Shown piece by piece: positions 1 through 5,535 of a stretch of DNA of 9,649 nt. This stretch comes from Bacillota bacterium (lineage in GTDB: Bacteria; Bacillota; Clostridia; Lachnospirales; Lachnospiraceae): positions 1 through 9,649 of the forward strand of contig JAGFXQ010000115.1 of the NCBI GenBank assembly GCA_017861355.1, given 5' to 3'. How positions within the stretch are numbered: the stretch's first letter is position 1; each line of letters opens with the position of its first letter. The position numbers were made by a program, and so were the translations under genes. A model generated the notes under the pieces. It saw only the letters and a list, made by a program, of their open reading frames with translations, searched no databases and had not been told where the DNA came from.

Positions 1-413
1 TTATTATTTACCTCGGAGATCAGCTCCCGTATCTCTGTTGAGGAATCAAATACCGTCTTTTTCATAAATTGATTCATAAATGGATGGATGTTCCCAATCT
101 CCATCTTAATAAGCTGAATCGCTTTCAGACGTTCGAAGAAATCTGTATATATCATATAGGAGGGCTTCCCGTCCGGACCCGGAGAATCCACCAGCTTTTC
201 CAGCTGTGCACCACTGTATTCGTAAAGATACATATAGAAGTTCTTCTTCGATTCAAAATAATAGAAGATACTTCCCTTAGAAATCTCTGCCTCACGAACA
301 ATCTCATCAATCGAGGCTTTCGCATAGCCGTGCTCTGCAAATACTTTAAAACCGGCATTGATGATCTTCTGTTTCTTACTTTCCTCTAGTTTCTCAAAGA
401 TCTCGTATGGAAT
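1..413 (-). CDS. TetR/AcrR-family transcriptional regulator, partial, apparent ATT start
   Basis: One-component repressor that would bind DNA as a dimer and release it on binding a small ligand. The 137 visible residues show the TetR N-terminal domain: the opening (I/M)PYEIFEKLEESKKQKI, then helix-turn-helix residues about 32-53 with GYAKASIDEIVREAEISKGSIFYYF, the family signature. The C-terminal ligand domain is cut by the window edge; family members are usually about 190-200 aa. In this frame a TGA lies five codons upstream of the ATT, and no ATG, GTG, TTG or CTG occurs until ATG at 231-233, after the HTH. The only sensible initiator is ATT at 411-413, behind a GAGGTGG ribosome binding site. 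Many clostridial relatives open with MP at this point (from memory), so ATT sits exactly where ATG is expected. Promoter and twin operators upstream indicate autorepression. The regulated transporter or enzyme probably lies off the left edge (inference). Confidence 0.88.
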   Translation of the reverse strand, partial: MPYEIFEKLEESKKQKIINAGFKVFAEHGYAKASIDEIVREAEISKGSIFYYFESKKNFYMYLYEYSGAQLEKLVDSPGPDGKPSYMIYTDFFERLKAIQLIKMEIGNIHPFMNQFMKKTVFDSSTEIRELISEVNN

Positions 414-417
414 AGTA

Positions 418-424
418 CCACCTC
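418..424 (-). promoter_or_regulatory. Ribosome binding site that fixes the ATT start of the TetR gene
   Basis: Read on the minus strand this is GAGGTGG, followed by TACT and then ATT CCA TAC GAG. The GAGG core ends 7 nt before the ATT, an ideal distance. No ATG, GTG or TTG in the TetR frame is near it. Confidence 0.65.
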
Positions 425-445
425 ATCTCTATATTATTTTGTAAA

Positions 446-462
446 TTGACCAATCTGGTCAA
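446..462. promoter_or_regulatory. TetR-type operator O1
   Basis: TTGACCAATCTGGTCAA is a perfect inverted repeat of TTGACCA/TGGTCAA around a 3-bp centre. It covers the predicted transcription start of the minus-strand TetR gene (about position 460), a repressing position. A near-copy lies 33 bp away, about three helical turns. Binding by this TetR protein is inferred from the symmetry, duplication and location. Confidence 0.75.
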
Positions 463-466
463 AATC

Positions 467-495
467 ATCATAGCACTGTTGACCGATTTAGTCAA
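467..495 (-). promoter_or_regulatory. Sigma-A promoter of the TetR gene
   Basis: On the minus strand, TTGACT (495-490), a 17-bp spacer and TATGAT (472-467) form a near-consensus promoter. The expected start is near 460, giving a leader of about 47 nt before the ATT codon. Operator O2 covers the -35 box and O1 covers the start site. Confidence 0.8.
479..495. promoter_or_regulatory. TetR-type operator O2
   Basis: TTGACCGATTTAGTCAA is the second copy of the O1 element, with the outer TTGAC/GTCAA arms intact and weaker inner symmetry. It includes the -35 hexamer of the TetR promoter, so occupancy should block RNA polymerase. It probably binds less tightly than O1 because of the imperfect inner arms. 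Confidence 0.7.
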
Positions 496-546
496 TATTC
501 TAATGCAATTCTAATTTATGGTTTATAAAAATAGCAAATTATGGTA

Positions 547-575
547 TTGATTTATAGAAGGACTTATATTATGAT
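547..575 (+). promoter_or_regulatory. Sigma-A promoter of the PNPOx-like gene
   Basis: TTGATT (547-552), a 17-bp spacer and TATGAT (570-575) match sigma-A consensus well. The start would be near 582, leaving a leader of about 40 nt. It diverges from the TetR promoter; the nearest TetR operator ends 51 bp upstream of this -35, so direct repression by that protein is not obvious. Confidence 0.65.
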
Positions 576-622
576 GAAAAGGGTACAAATGTTCGGGTTT
601 GTTAAAAGCTGAGGTGACTATT

Positions 623-1048
623 ATGATGAGGGATTCAGAAAAAACGATAGGAAATTTAATCGATAAGCAGGGAACTGTATATGTAAGCTCTGTGGATGAG
701 GATGGTTATCCAAATACCAAGGCGATGAATTCTCCCAGAAGAAGAGAGGGAATACGCGAGTTTTATTTCTCCACGAACACCTCCTCCATACGAGTAAAAC
801 AATATAGAGAGAATCCAAGAGCCTGTATTTATTACTGCGATAAGCGTTTCTTTCGGGGTGTAATGCTGAAAGGCAGAATGGAAGTACTGGAGGATGAGGA
901 AAGTAAGGAAATGATATGGCTGCCTACAGATACCATGTATTATCCGGGTGGGGTAACGGACCCGGATTATTGTGTCTTGAAGTTTACTGCGGAAGAAGGA
1001 AGGTATTATTGTAACTTTAAGTCGGAGACCTTCCGTATAACGGAGTGA
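623..1048 (+). CDS. Pyridoxamine 5'-phosphate oxidase-like FMN-binding split-barrel protein
   Basis: Small cytosolic protein (141 aa) of the PNPOx-like split beta-barrel superfamily, whose members bind FMN or related flavins as dimers; the substrate cannot be told from sequence. Visible marks are TVYVSSVDEDGYPNTKAM (residues 18-35), the first barrel strands, then FYFSTNTSSIRVKQYRENP (47-65), where the Ser/Thr and Arg/Lys positions normally contact the flavin phosphate, and a later FRGVMLKGRMEVLED strand. Length fits the short general-stress-protein-26-like group rather than true PdxH (about 210-220 aa), so vitamin B6 synthesis is unlikely. The start is one of two tandem ATG codons (623 or 626), 5 or 8 nt after GAGGTGA at 611-617; an upstream in-frame TTG at 599 has no such site. 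The small membrane gene follows within 30 bp, so the two are probably cotranscribed. Confidence 0.82.
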   Translation: MMRDSEKTIGNLIDKQGTVYVSSVDEDGYPNTKAMNSPRRREGIREFYFSTNTSSIRVKQYRENPRACIYYCDKRFFRGVMLKGRMEVLEDEESKEMIWLPTDTMYYPGGVTDPDYCVLKFTAEEGRYYCNFKSETFRITE

Positions 1049-1077
1049 TTTGAATGTACCAGAAAGAGAGGACTTCT

Positions 1078-1347
1078 ATGAAGACAAGACGCATCCTGAC
1101 TTTACTAATCCTTAGCATCATTAGTATAACACTTATCATTTATACTTGGATGGATATCAGCCGTGTATTTCGTAAGCAGCAATTAGATACGGTTATTATT
1201 GGTGGAGCCGATGGCCCTACCAGCATATTGTTGATTGATTCCAGTCACAACTATCTGTTATATGGAATTACGATTGCATTTATCACAGTAACTATGATTT
1301 TGTCCTTGGTCTATGGGCATAAGAGAAAAAAACGATGTCAAAAATAA
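1078..1347 (+). CDS. Two-helix membrane microprotein with the decarboxylase-beta GGADGPTSI motif
   Basis: An 89-aa protein with hydrophobic helix 1 at residues 6-23, a loop at about 24-58, helix 2 at about 59-79 and a strongly basic tail (KRKKR). Basic residues at both ends predict both termini in the cytoplasm and the loop outside or folded into the membrane. The loop holds VIIGGADGPTSILL (39-52). IGGADGPT is a hallmark of the beta subunit of sodium-pumping oxaloacetate/methylmalonyl-CoA decarboxylases (OadB/MmdB), a protein of roughly 370-430 aa with many helices; the rest of it is absent here, as are alpha and gamma subunits. Automatic pipelines may name this a decarboxylase subunit, but activity is not supported. 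An in-frame ATG at 1054 is an alternative start (97 aa) with GGAG 8 nt upstream; 1078 is preferred because of AGAGAGGA at 1065-1072 and the resulting MKTRR signal-anchor start. It sits directly behind the PNPOx-like gene. Function unknown. Confidence 0.72.
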   Translation: MKTRRILTLLILSIISITLIIYTWMDISRVFRKQQLDTVIIGGADGPTSILLIDSSHNYLLYGITIAFITVTMILSLVYGHKRKKRCQK

Positions 1348-1410
1348 TTCGGTATAATCATATGTAAGTGATTTTACGAAAACTTAAGGAAAGTTATTGA
1401 ATGAAATAAA

Positions 1411-1422
1411 ATTACATGTAAT
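1411..1422. repeat. 12-bp perfect palindrome in the aldo/keto reductase upstream region
   Basis: ATTACATGTAAT is fully self-complementary and lies 69 bp upstream of the reductase ATG. It overlaps a weak candidate promoter (TTGAAT 1397-1402, 17 bp, AATAAT 1420-1425), so it could be an operator for a dimeric regulator. The region is AT-rich and such a palindrome may be chance. No terminator separates this gap from the preceding membrane-protein gene. Confidence 0.3.
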
Positions 1423-1491
1423 AATGATTAGTGATAATGAGAAATATTAAATACCTGTATCAGCAGGGCGATGATTTTGGAGGGAATTAAT

Positions 1492-2625
1492 ATGGAGTTA
1501 AGAGAATTCAAGAACCTGGGGATTAAGACATCACTATTAGGCTTTGGCTGCATGAGATACCCCAAGAAACAGGATGGAAGTATAGACGAAGAAATCGCTG
1601 AGAGAATGATCGATAAAGCATATCAGAACGGCGTGAATTATTTTGATACCGCTTATGTATATCATGAAGGCAAGAGTGAGAATTTTACCGGAAAGGCTCT
1701 GGATCGTTATGACAGAAGTTCCTATTACCTGGCTACGAAGCTTCCGTGCTGGCTGGTGGAGAAAGCAGAGGATGCAGAACGCCTGTTGAATGAGCAGCTG
1801 ACAAGGTTGAATAAGGAATATGTTGATTTCTATTTACTTCATGCATTAGGTCGAGAAAGCTTTGACAAGATGGTAAGTCTGGGTGTGCTGGAGGTCATGG
1901 ATCGACTTAAGGCAGAGGGTAAAATAAAATATCTTGGTTTCTCCTTCCACGATGATTATAATGCTTTTGAACATATCATCAAGTTCCGTAAATGGGATTT
2001 CTGCCAGATACAGCTTAACTACATGGATATCGAAGAGCAGGCCGGTATGAAGGGCTATGAATTAGCAGAGAAGCTTGAGGTACCGCTGGTTATTATGGAA
2101 CCGGTGAAGGGCGGATCACTGGCAAGACTTCCCGAGGATGCTGCAAAGCATTTGGAGAAACTGGATGCAGGAAAATCAGCTGCTTCCTGGGCACTTCGCT
2201 GGGTAGGCTCCATGCCGAATGTGAAGGTTATCTTAAGCGGTATGTCAGATGAAGAACAGGTTCAGGATAATCTGAATACCTTCCATAATTTTAAGGCTTT
2301 ATCGGATACGGAAAAGGGTGCAATTGTGAAGGTGGCAGAGACGTTAACCAGCAGAGTGAAGAACGGCTGTACCGGATGTGCATATTGTATGCCCTGTCCT
2401 GCCGGAGTAGATATACCCAAGAATTTCCGAATCTGGAATAGTTATGGTATGTACAATAACGAAGGCGAGCTGAATTGGTTATGGTCCAATGATATTGACG
2501 ATAAAGCAAAAGCAGCAAACTGTGTAGAATGCGGCCAGTGTGAGGATGCATGTCCACAGAAGCTGAATATCCGCAGAGATCTTAAGACATTGCAGACGGA
2601 TATCAATGCTGTTGTTATGAAATAA
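1492..2625 (+). CDS. Aldo/keto reductase with C-terminal 2x[4Fe-4S] ferredoxin domain
   Basis: Cytosolic oxidoreductase of 377 aa. Residues 1-280 form an AKR TIM barrel with the catalytic tetrad D52 and Y57 (in NYFDTAYVYHEG), K83 (LATK) and H117 (YLLHA). Residues about 290-356 form a ferredoxin-like module with two cysteine sets: C293/C296/C299/C302 before PAGVDIP, and C344/C347/C350/C354 before PQKL. The layout is the usual one for the clostridial AKR-ferredoxin family, in which electrons may pass between a nicotinamide-dependent carbonyl reduction and iron-sulfur carriers; the substrate is unknown. The start at 1492 follows GGAGGG (1479-1484) by 7 nt. An in-frame ATG at 1471 lies upstream of that site and is rejected. 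All catalytic and cluster residues are intact. A hairpin terminator follows, and a LysR regulator gene comes next in the same direction, which might control it (inference). Confidence 0.93.
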   Translation: MELREFKNLGIKTSLLGFGCMRYPKKQDGSIDEEIAERMIDKAYQNGVNYFDTAYVYHEGKSENFTGKALDRYDRSSYYLATKLPCWLVEKAEDAERLLNEQLTRLNKEYVDFYLLHALGRESFDKMVSLGVLEVMDRLKAEGKIKYLGFSFHDDYNAFEHIIKFRKWDFCQIQLNYMDIEEQAGMKGYELAEKLEVPLVIMEPVKGGSLARLPEDAAKHLEKLDAGKSAASWALRWVGSMPNVKVILSGMSDEEQVQDNLNTFHNFKALSDTEKGAIVKVAETLTSRVKNGCTGCAYCMPCPAGVDIPKNFRIWNSYGMYNNEGELNWLWSNDIDDKAKAANCVECGQCEDACPQKLNIRRDLKTLQTDINAVVMK

Positions 2626-2645
2626 GAGAACGAAGTAACGAGACA

Positions 2646-2705
2646 GATCAAGGTAAATCATAATGAGGCTACTAAGCTCATGATTTACCTTGATCTTATT
2701 TATGA
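2646..2705 (+). terminator. Hairpin terminator after the aldo/keto reductase
   Basis: A perfect 16-bp stem (arms 2646-2661 and 2680-2695, GATCAAGGTAAATCAT and its complement) encloses an 18-nt loop in which GAG/CTC can add three pairs beyond a small bulge. The tail TTATTTAT is only moderately T-rich, so it may be less efficient than the other terminators here. It ends the reductase transcript and separates it from the LysR gene. Confidence 0.7.
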
Positions 2706-2760
2706 CAATAGAAAGTTCGCGAAGTATATTGACTGTTAATCGTCTATGACAAGAGAAGCT

Positions 2761-2811
2761 ATGTATTGTTTCTTCATTCGTATGTCAGGTCAAACAATGT
2801 ATTGTTTCTTC
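2761..2811. repeat. 15-bp direct repeat across the LysR-gene promoter
   Basis: ATGTATTGTTTCTTC occurs exactly at 2761-2775 and 2797-2811, 36 bp start to start. The second copy overlaps the -35 box of the LysR promoter and also contributes to the short dyad AACAAT-GT-ATTGTT. Paired sites at about -70 and -35 suit negative autoregulation by a LysR-type protein, which typically binds as a tetramer to two sites. Regulator identity is inferred. Confidence 0.55.
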
Positions 2812-2829
2812 TTGTTTCTGTGATATAAT
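2802..2829 (+). promoter_or_regulatory. Extended -10 promoter of the LysR gene
   Basis: TTGTTT (2802-2807), a 16-bp spacer and TATAAT (2824-2829), preceded by TGA to give an extended -10 (TGATATAAT). The transcription start is expected near 2836, with a leader of about 35 nt before the ATG at 2871. Confidence 0.72.
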
Positions 2830-2870
2830 ATGGATGAATGTAATTTGAGAACTCCATAAGGAGGATTTAT

Positions 2871-3761
2871 ATGAATATTGATCTGGAGTATTATCGAATC
2901 TTCTATCATGTGGCGAAAGCAGGAAGCTTTACTATGGCAGGTGAAGAGCTGTGTATCTCACAACCGGCGGTCAGTCAGGCAGTAAAGCTACTTGAGACGA
3001 ATCTTGGCAGCAGATTATTCATCCGTATACCCAAAGGTGTGAAGTTGACACCGGAGGGAGAAGTTCTGTTTAGCTATGTACAGCGCGGTTATGAATATAT
3101 TCTGTTAGGGGAGGACAAGTTCCGTAAAATGCTTGATCTGGAGAATGGAGAGATTCGAATTGGTGCCAGTGATATGACACTCCAATTCTACCTTCTTCCT
3201 TATCTCGAGCAGTTCCATGAAAAGTTCCCGAAGATTAAGGTTACCGTTACGAACGCACCGACACCGGAGACCTTGGATTATCTATATGAAGGTAAGATAG
3301 ACTTTGGCATTGTCAGTGAGCCCTTTGAAGCAAAACCGGAGATTGCGATTACAAAGATTAAAGAAATTCAGGATATCTTTGTGGCGGGCAATCGTTTCCT
3401 GCAGTTAAAGGATCAGGTCTTGGGCTATAAGGCTTTGGAAGAGCTTCCGATCATATGCCTCGAGCATAATACAAGCTCACGCAGATATATTGATGAATTC
3501 CTGCAGGAGAACGGAGTTGAAATGAAGCCGGAATTTGAATTAGCCATGAGTGATATCATCGTCAAATTTGCAAGCCGTAATCTGGGAATCGGATGTGTTG
3601 TGAAGGATTTTGCTGAGGAAGCACTGAATCGGGGAGAACTCTTCGAACTACACTTTGAGACCGAGATTCCAAAGAGGCATTTTTGTATTATAACCGGACA
3701 TAATAACCCTATATCAACCGCAGCAAAAGAGCTGCTTGGAATGCTTGTCCCGGTAGTCTAA
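2871..3761 (+). CDS. LysR-type transcriptional regulator
   Basis: Full-length (296 aa) cytosolic DNA-binding regulator. The N-terminal winged helix-turn-helix is at residues 1-60, with the family signature AGSFTMAGEELCISQPAVSQAVKLLE at about 17-42 and the LGSRLF(I)R wing. A linker helix leads to a periplasmic-binding-protein-like effector domain from about residue 93 (GEIRIGASD), which should sense a small metabolite; the ligand cannot be read from sequence. The start follows AAGGAGG (2858-2864) by 6 nt. The gene has its own promoter carrying a direct repeat, indicating likely autoregulation. LysR regulators often act on a divergent neighbour, but here the upstream gene points the same way and ends at a terminator, so the target is uncertain; the aldo/keto reductase or the downstream dut-phospholipase pair are candidates. 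Confidence 0.92.
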   Translation: MNIDLEYYRIFYHVAKAGSFTMAGEELCISQPAVSQAVKLLETNLGSRLFIRIPKGVKLTPEGEVLFSYVQRGYEYILLGEDKFRKMLDLENGEIRIGASDMTLQFYLLPYLEQFHEKFPKIKVTVTNAPTPETLDYLYEGKIDFGIVSEPFEAKPEIAITKIKEIQDIFVAGNRFLQLKDQVLGYKALEELPIICLEHNTSSRRYIDEFLQENGVEMKPEFELAMSDIIVKFASRNLGIGCVVKDFAEEALNRGELFELHFETEIPKRHFCIITGHNNPISTAAKELLGMLVPVV

Positions 3762-3840
3762 CTACAAGATGGACATTTACAAAATTCAATATATAAATGC
3801 GAAAATAAATTATTAACACGGCAAACTATATGAATTAAAT

Positions 3841-3849
3841 TGCTATAAT
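3841..3849 (+). promoter_or_regulatory. Extended -10 element upstream of dut
   Basis: TGCTATAAT is a consensus extended -10 hexamer (TATAAT 3844-3849), 22 bp before the dut ATG. No good -35 box lies 16-18 bp upstream, as can happen with extended -10 promoters. The start near 3856 would give a very short leader. No terminator is visible between the LysR gene and this site, so readthrough may also supply dut. Confidence 0.55.
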
Positions 3850-3871
3850 TAAGAAAGGCACGGTGTTTTGA

Positions 3872-4306
3872 ATGACTAGTATAAAGATTAAATATTTGAG
3901 TGATCAGATTGAGAAGTTGCAATATATTGAGAATAAATCCGATTGGATCGATTTGCGGGCAGCAGAGAAGTTTGAGTTGAAAGCCGGAGAGTTTAAGTTG
4001 ATTCCTTTGGGAATTGCCATGGAGCTACCAAAAGGTTATGAAGCACATATTGTACCAAGAAGCAGTACTTTTAAAAACTTCGGCATTCTTCAGACCAATT
4101 CCACAGGAATTGTTGATGAGAGCTATTGTGGTGATAATGACCAGTGGTTCTTCCCTGCACTCGCTATGAGAGATACTATCATCAATATCAATGACCGTAT
4201 CTGCCAGTTTCGTATTGTCGAACATCAGCCTAGAATTGATTTCATAGAGGTCAATCAATTAGGAAATCAGGACCGTGGTGGACACGGAAGTACTGGTAAA
4301 CAATAA
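3872..4306 (+). CDS. dut: dUTP diphosphatase (dUTPase)
   Basis: Hydrolyses dUTP to dUMP and pyrophosphate, keeping uracil out of DNA and supplying dUMP for thymidylate synthesis; trimeric cytosolic enzyme. At 144 aa it has the normal single-domain length and all five motifs: 1, DLRAA (27-31); 2, PRSSTFKNFG (62-71); 3, GIVDESYCGD (79-88), with catalytic D82 and uracil-facing Y85; 4, RICQF (109-113); 5, RGGHGSTG (135-142). Two deviations stand out. Motif 1 follows W-I instead of the usual A/G-Y-D context, and the Phe of canonical GGFGSTG, which stacks on the base, is His138. The ribosome binding site is modest (GGTG 3862-3865, 6 nt from ATG). The phospholipase-like gene follows after 44 bp with no terminator, so the two probably share a transcript. 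dUTPases are common on phages, but no phage genes are nearby. Confidence 0.88.
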   Translation: MTSIKIKYLSDQIEKLQYIENKSDWIDLRAAEKFELKAGEFKLIPLGIAMELPKGYEAHIVPRSSTFKNFGILQTNSTGIVDESYCGDNDQWFFPALAMRDTIININDRICQFRIVEHQPRIDFIEVNQLGNQDRGGHGSTGKQ

Positions 4307-4350
4307 GTATGGCAGTCAATTGAGGACAAGGTAGGTATTGGAGGTACACT

Positions 4351-5049
4351 ATGGCTGGCGTAATCACCCATATGGTAATTGCGAGAGAGATTATTAAGCT
4401 TCTTCCCGAAGGAACGATTTGCAATCCGGGATTATTTTATCTGGGCAATCTTGCCCCGGATGCCATTCATGCAAGAGAAGGCTATATCAGAGAATATAAG
4501 AAACATACCCATTTCAGGGATAATATTCCGGATCAGGACTTTGAAGTTGAGGAACACCAGACGGCTTATCGAAAGAGAGTCGTTGATTTTATTACGGAGA
4601 ATAAATTCAGGGAAGACGACATGATTGATCTATATCGTGGATATGTAACTCATATATTATCGGATGAGCGTTTTATACTGACGATTCGCAAGGAATTCTG
4701 TGAGGTGATGAATGAACGGGGGATTGCACAGAATGACCCACGATTCTTTCGTTACATCGTCACGGATATGAATCGAAATGACCTGCTTTTAGTGGAACGA
4801 TACGAGGAGATGGATGAAATCAGGCAGCAGCTAGAGAAAGTAATCGTACAGCCGGTGGACGAATATCTAAGCTATCAGGAGATGAAGATCAGTATGGACT
4901 GGCTTCTTCGACGGCATTTTCATGAGGAGAATGAGCTTGTTCTGCCCCGATATATCAGCTATGAGAGGATGACAAGCTATATAAAGGAAGCCGCAAGCTA
5001 TGTAGTTAAGCTACTGTCACAGAAGGATAGCAAGGTTCAGATGTGGTAA
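4351..5049 (+). CDS. Zinc-dependent phospholipase C-like metallohydrolase
   Basis: A 232-aa protein resembling the zinc-dependent phospholipase C/S1-P1 nuclease fold (Pfam Zn_dep_PLPC type). Likely metal ligands in order are H7 in the N-terminal TH, D37 in YLGNLAPDAIH, H52/H54 in KKHTHFRD, and H101 and D105 in YVTHILSDE, an HxxxD pair matching the spacing seen in clostridial alpha-toxin. A late RRHFHEENE (residues 187-195) offers an HxxxE pair. Unlike secreted toxins there is no signal peptide or C-terminal membrane-binding C2-like domain, so it is probably a cytosolic hydrolase; the substrate (phosphoester, phospholipid or nucleotide) is unknown and toxin activity should not be assumed. The start follows GGAGG (4340-4344) by 6 nt. 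It is downstream of dut, probably cotranscribed, and its stop is 15 bp from the stop of the convergent VOC gene, with no hairpin terminator between. Confidence 0.72.
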   Translation: MAGVITHMVIAREIIKLLPEGTICNPGLFYLGNLAPDAIHAREGYIREYKKHTHFRDNIPDQDFEVEEHQTAYRKRVVDFITENKFREDDMIDLYRGYVTHILSDERFILTIRKEFCEVMNERGIAQNDPRFFRYIVTDMNRNDLLLVERYEEMDEIRQQLEKVIVQPVDEYLSYQEMKISMDWLLRRHFHEENELVLPRYISYERMTSYIKEAASYVVKLLSQKDSKVQMW

Positions 5050-5064
5050 TGGTCTGTGATGAAC

Positions 5065-5448
5065 TTATTCCACAATTTCAATCAGGTTCCCATCGGGGTC
5101 AAGTATGCAACTTTCGTAATAACCATCTCCGGTAGTTCTTGGTCTGCTTATTACAGTATATCCATCCGATTCAAGTCTTGTTGTCAGCGTATCTACTGCT
5201 TCCCTGCTACCGGTGCTGAAAGCGAGATGGATATAGCCGGTTTGATATAGTTCATGAGACAGCTGAGTCAGACCGGGTCTGGTCATCAGCTCAAGCCGAG
5301 CACCATCAGAAAAAGACAGAAAATAAGTACGCAAGCCGGAAGTTTGGTTGTGATAACCATCGTTTGACGAAGCTTCAAAATAGGTGATATAAAAATTCTT
5401 AAGTAGTTCTAATTGGTTCGTATAGACAGCAAAATGATTAATTTTCAT
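5065..5448 (-). CDS. VOC-family protein (glyoxalase/bleomycin resistance fold)
   Basis: A 127-aa cytosolic protein of the vicinal oxygen chelate superfamily: two beta-alpha-beta-beta-beta modules (about 1-60 and 70-127) forming a metal-centred cup. The four expected metal ligands are present: H5 in INHFAVY, E53 in ARLELM, H74 in GYIHLAF, and E124 in DPDGNLIEIVE. The intact H/E/H/E set favours a real metalloenzyme (lactoylglutathione lyase-like, epimerase or thiol-dependent detoxification) over a pure binding protein, but the exact reaction cannot be assigned. The start is supported by GGGAGG a few bases upstream on the minus strand (complement of 5453-5458). It is transcribed alone against the dut-phospholipase unit, with stops 15 bp apart. 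Its promoter region carries a long dyad. Confidence 0.87.
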   Translation of the reverse strand: MKINHFAVYTNQLELLKNFYITYFEASSNDGYHNQTSGLRTYFLSFSDGARLELMTRPGLTQLSHELYQTGYIHLAFSTGSREAVDTLTTRLESDGYTVISRPRTTGDGYYESCILDPDGNLIEIVE

Positions 5449-5479
5449 ATTTCCTCCCGATTAATTTCTCATAATAAGA

Positions 5480-5495
5480 GGTGCGCTTTTGCACC
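5480..5495 (-). other. Small hairpin in the VOC-gene leader
   Basis: GGTGC and GCACC (5480-5484, 5491-5495) pair around a 6-nt loop and would form in the 5' leader of the VOC transcript, about 30 nt before its start codon. No T-tract follows in the VOC direction, so it is not an obvious terminator. It may be a simple stabilising hairpin. Confidence 0.3.
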
Positions 5496-5505
5496 ATGCA
5501 TCTCG

Positions 5506-5535
5506 ATTATAGGAAGTGATTTTTCTTCCTATGAT
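5506..5535 (-). promoter_or_regulatory. Inverted repeat overlapping the VOC-gene promoter
   Basis: ATAGGAAG (5509-5516) and CTTCCTAT (5525-5532) are perfect 8-bp arms around an 8-bp centre, extending to 11 bp with one G-T pair (5506-5535). On the minus strand the distal arm contains TATAAT (5511-5506), the only good -10 box for the VOC gene; no -35 consensus lies 16-18 bp upstream. A dyad over a promoter lacking a -35 suggests an operator, or a site for an activator that compensates. Confidence 0.5.

Noticed and set aside
69..389. Open plus-strand frame of about 106 codons opposite the TetR gene
   Set aside because: It lies antisense to a clear TetR helix-turn-helix, has no ribosome binding site and encodes no recognisable domain.
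1..413. TetR gene as a frameshifted pseudogene
   Set aside because: The frame is uninterrupted, the HTH is intact, and promoter, operators and ribosome binding site are all well formed. Only the start codon is unusual.
1405..1450. Possible Fur/PerR-type box in the TAATAATGATTAGTGATAAT area
   Set aside because: The half-sites do not form the required inverted 7-1-7 symmetry; the match is AT-rich background.
3872..5049. Prophage or mobile remnant suggested by the dUTPase
   Set aside because: No integrase, structural, lysis or recombination genes or att-like repeats are present, and flanking genes are chromosomal and have their own regulatory signals.
4351..5049. Secreted alpha-toxin-like phospholipase
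   Set aside because: There is no signal peptide and no C-terminal membrane-binding domain; only the metal-binding fold is shared.
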